A DNA stretch of 42,378 nucleotides from Bordetella parapertussis. Lineage in GTDB: Bacteria; Pseudomonadota; Gammaproteobacteria; Burkholderiales; Burkholderiaceae_B. Position 1 is the first letter of the stretch, and every line of letters starts with the position of its first letter. A program made the translations under genes and the position numbers. Below, in pieces: positions 41,324-42,378 of this stretch. The stretch spans positions 1 to 42,378 of the forward strand of contig CAMDNZ010000027.1 of assembly GCA_945903445.1 (NCBI GenBank), in the 5' to 3' direction. Under the pieces are notes generated by a model. It was not told the origin of the DNA, did no database searches, and saw only the letters and a program-made list of their open reading frames with translations.

Positions 41324-42201
41324 GCCAGTCTCCCCGAACGGCGTGCCTGCCAGCCTTGCAGCAGGTTGATCACCAGCAACAATACGAACGAGAACATCAG
41401 CATCACACAGGCAATGGCCGATGCACCGGCGTAATCGAATTGCTCCAATTTGGCGATGATCAGCAAAGGGGTGATCTCGGAAACCATTGGCATGTTTCCG
41501 GCGATAAACACGACCGAGCCATACTCACCTATCGCGCGGGCGAAGGCCAAGGCAAAGCCCGTGAGCAATGCCGGCAGAATCGTGGGAAAAATCACTCGCC
41601 AGATAATGTGCGAGCGAGTGGCCCCCAAGCTGGTCGCCGCTTCTTCGAGCTCGCGTTCGAGGTCTTCCAACACGGGCTGCACCGTACGCACCACGAACGG
41701 CAATCCTATAAAGATCAAGGCGATGGTGATTCCGACGGGCGTGTAGGCCACCTTCAATCCGAGCGTGGATTCCAGAAACCCGCCCAACCAACCGTTGTTG
41801 GCATACAAGGCAGTCAGTGCAATCCCGGCGACTGCCGTCGGCAAGGCGAACGGCAGATCGACCAAGGCATCGACCAGCGATTTACCCCGGAATTCGTAGC
41901 GAACCAGCACCCAGGCCACGATCGCTCCGAACACCACGTTGATCACCGCCGCGATCAATGACGCACCAAACGTAAGCCAGTAGGACGCCACGACGCGTGG
42001 CGCAGTGACCGTGTTCCAGAAGCCCGCAAAACCCAGTTCCGATGCCTTGAGCGGCAAAGCCACCAGCGGGATCAGCACCAGCAGGCTCAAGTACAGCACG
42101 GCATAGCCCATGGACAGACCGAACCCCGGCAGAACGCCGGGGCTCTGTCTGCGTCGAACCGGGGCGCTCGGCCCCGTCCGTTCAGCAATCGTTGCGCGCA
42201 T
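41320..42201 (-). CDS. cysT: Sulfate ABC transporter permease CysT (CysU)
   Basis: 293 residues. The N-terminal RRRQSPGVLPGFGLSMGYAV is the conserved CysT entry into helix 1. The EAA loop reads ELEEAATSLGATRSHIIWRV (about 183-202), and ARAIGEYGSVVFIAGN (about 223-238) matches the sulfate permease signature also seen in CysW. First gene of cysT-cysW-cysA-cysH-cysD-cysN. A periplasmic sulfate-binding protein gene (sbp) would be expected upstream but is not found within the remaining 177 bp. Confidence 0.95.
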   Translation of the reverse strand: MRATIAERTGPSAPVRRRQSPGVLPGFGLSMGYAVLYLSLLVLIPLVALPLKASELGFAGFWNTVTAPRVVASYWLTFGASLIAAVINVVFGAIVAWVLVRYEFRGKSLVDALVDLPFALPTAVAGIALTALYANNGWLGGFLESTLGLKVAYTPVGITIALIFIGLPFVVRTVQPVLEDLERELEEAATSLGATRSHIIWRVIFPTILPALLTGFALAFARAIGEYGSVVFIAGNMPMVSEITPLLIIAKLEQFDYAGASAIACVMLMFSFVLLLVINLLQGWQARRSGRLA

Positions 42202-42378
42202 GAGTTCGTCGATGCTTATTTGGGTTGATATGTCCTAGCCACGATTTAATCTGACAGTACAACTCTATTAAGCGCCTAAAGAAGGAGACGGTGTCGGCAT
42301 TGTCCGATTCAACTGTTTATCGAGAGCGAGTTGTTTTGACTCCTGGAAGGTATGCCATGGTGTTTTACCAAAGCAGTA
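42202..42378. other. Upstream region of the cys block; possible start of a rightward gene
   Basis: AT-richer stretch that should hold the cysT promoter and any CysB-type activator site, though no clear boxes could be named. At the right edge ATG 42357 has GGAAGG about eight bases upstream and could begin a rightward gene, but only seven codons are visible. Confidence 0.3.

Overview
The window looks like chromosomal core sequence of a betaproteobacterium of the Burkholderiales, most like the Alcaligenaceae/Bordetella group. The evidence is the fairly high GC content, a lone Bug-family periplasmic receptor, the rimP-nusA-infB-rbfA-truB-typA order, and a cysTWA-cysH-cysD-cysN sulfate block with a [4Fe-4S]-type reductase. 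The genus cannot be fixed from the sequence alone.

Layout. 1-81: 5' end of an EamA-type permease (minus strand). 254-1135: htpX. 1148-2723: two head-to-head copies of a secreted protein resembling the pertussis toxin S1 / typhoid toxin PltA A-subunits. One copy is intact and the other is a pseudogene; both lack the expected catalytic residues. 2957-8210: Bug receptor, dienelactone-hydrolase-like enzyme, polA and a LOG-family protein. 8292-16377 (minus): translation and transcription operon rimP-nusA-infB-rbfA-truB-typA. 16681-20105 (minus): scpB-rluB. 20188-22439: tRNA-fMet(CAT), tRNA-Asn(GTT) and tRNA-Thr(CGT) with good promoters and terminators, a COG0523 metal-chaperone GTPase, and a gene-poor stretch with a 13-C tract beside a promoter. 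22947-24386: MFS drug-efflux-type transporter with an abnormal C-terminal part. 24393-27096: ispH-fkpB (minus), then radC and type B rpmE (plus). 27246-30403: ArnT-like membrane glycosyltransferase overlapping a MATE exporter. 30432-34474: orn, an M48/Ste24-like protease with rsgA, a CoA-type Nudix hydrolase and rplS. 34658-36302: a small proline-rich membrane protein and a PA0069-type radical SAM protein whose promoter overlaps a LexA-type box. 36343-42201 (minus): complete sulfate uptake and reduction block.

How the parts work together. The cys block imports sulfate (CysTWA), activates it to APS (CysDN) and reduces it to sulfite (CysH). The rimP-typA operon builds and tunes ribosomes. COG0523 GTPase and zinc-free L31 both belong to families often linked to zinc shortage, but no Zur box was identified. 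The most unusual content is the S1/PltA-like pair at 1148-2723, followed by the C13 tract next to a promoter and the SOS-type box at the radical SAM gene. Family calls come from recognising motifs by eye; no database search was run.
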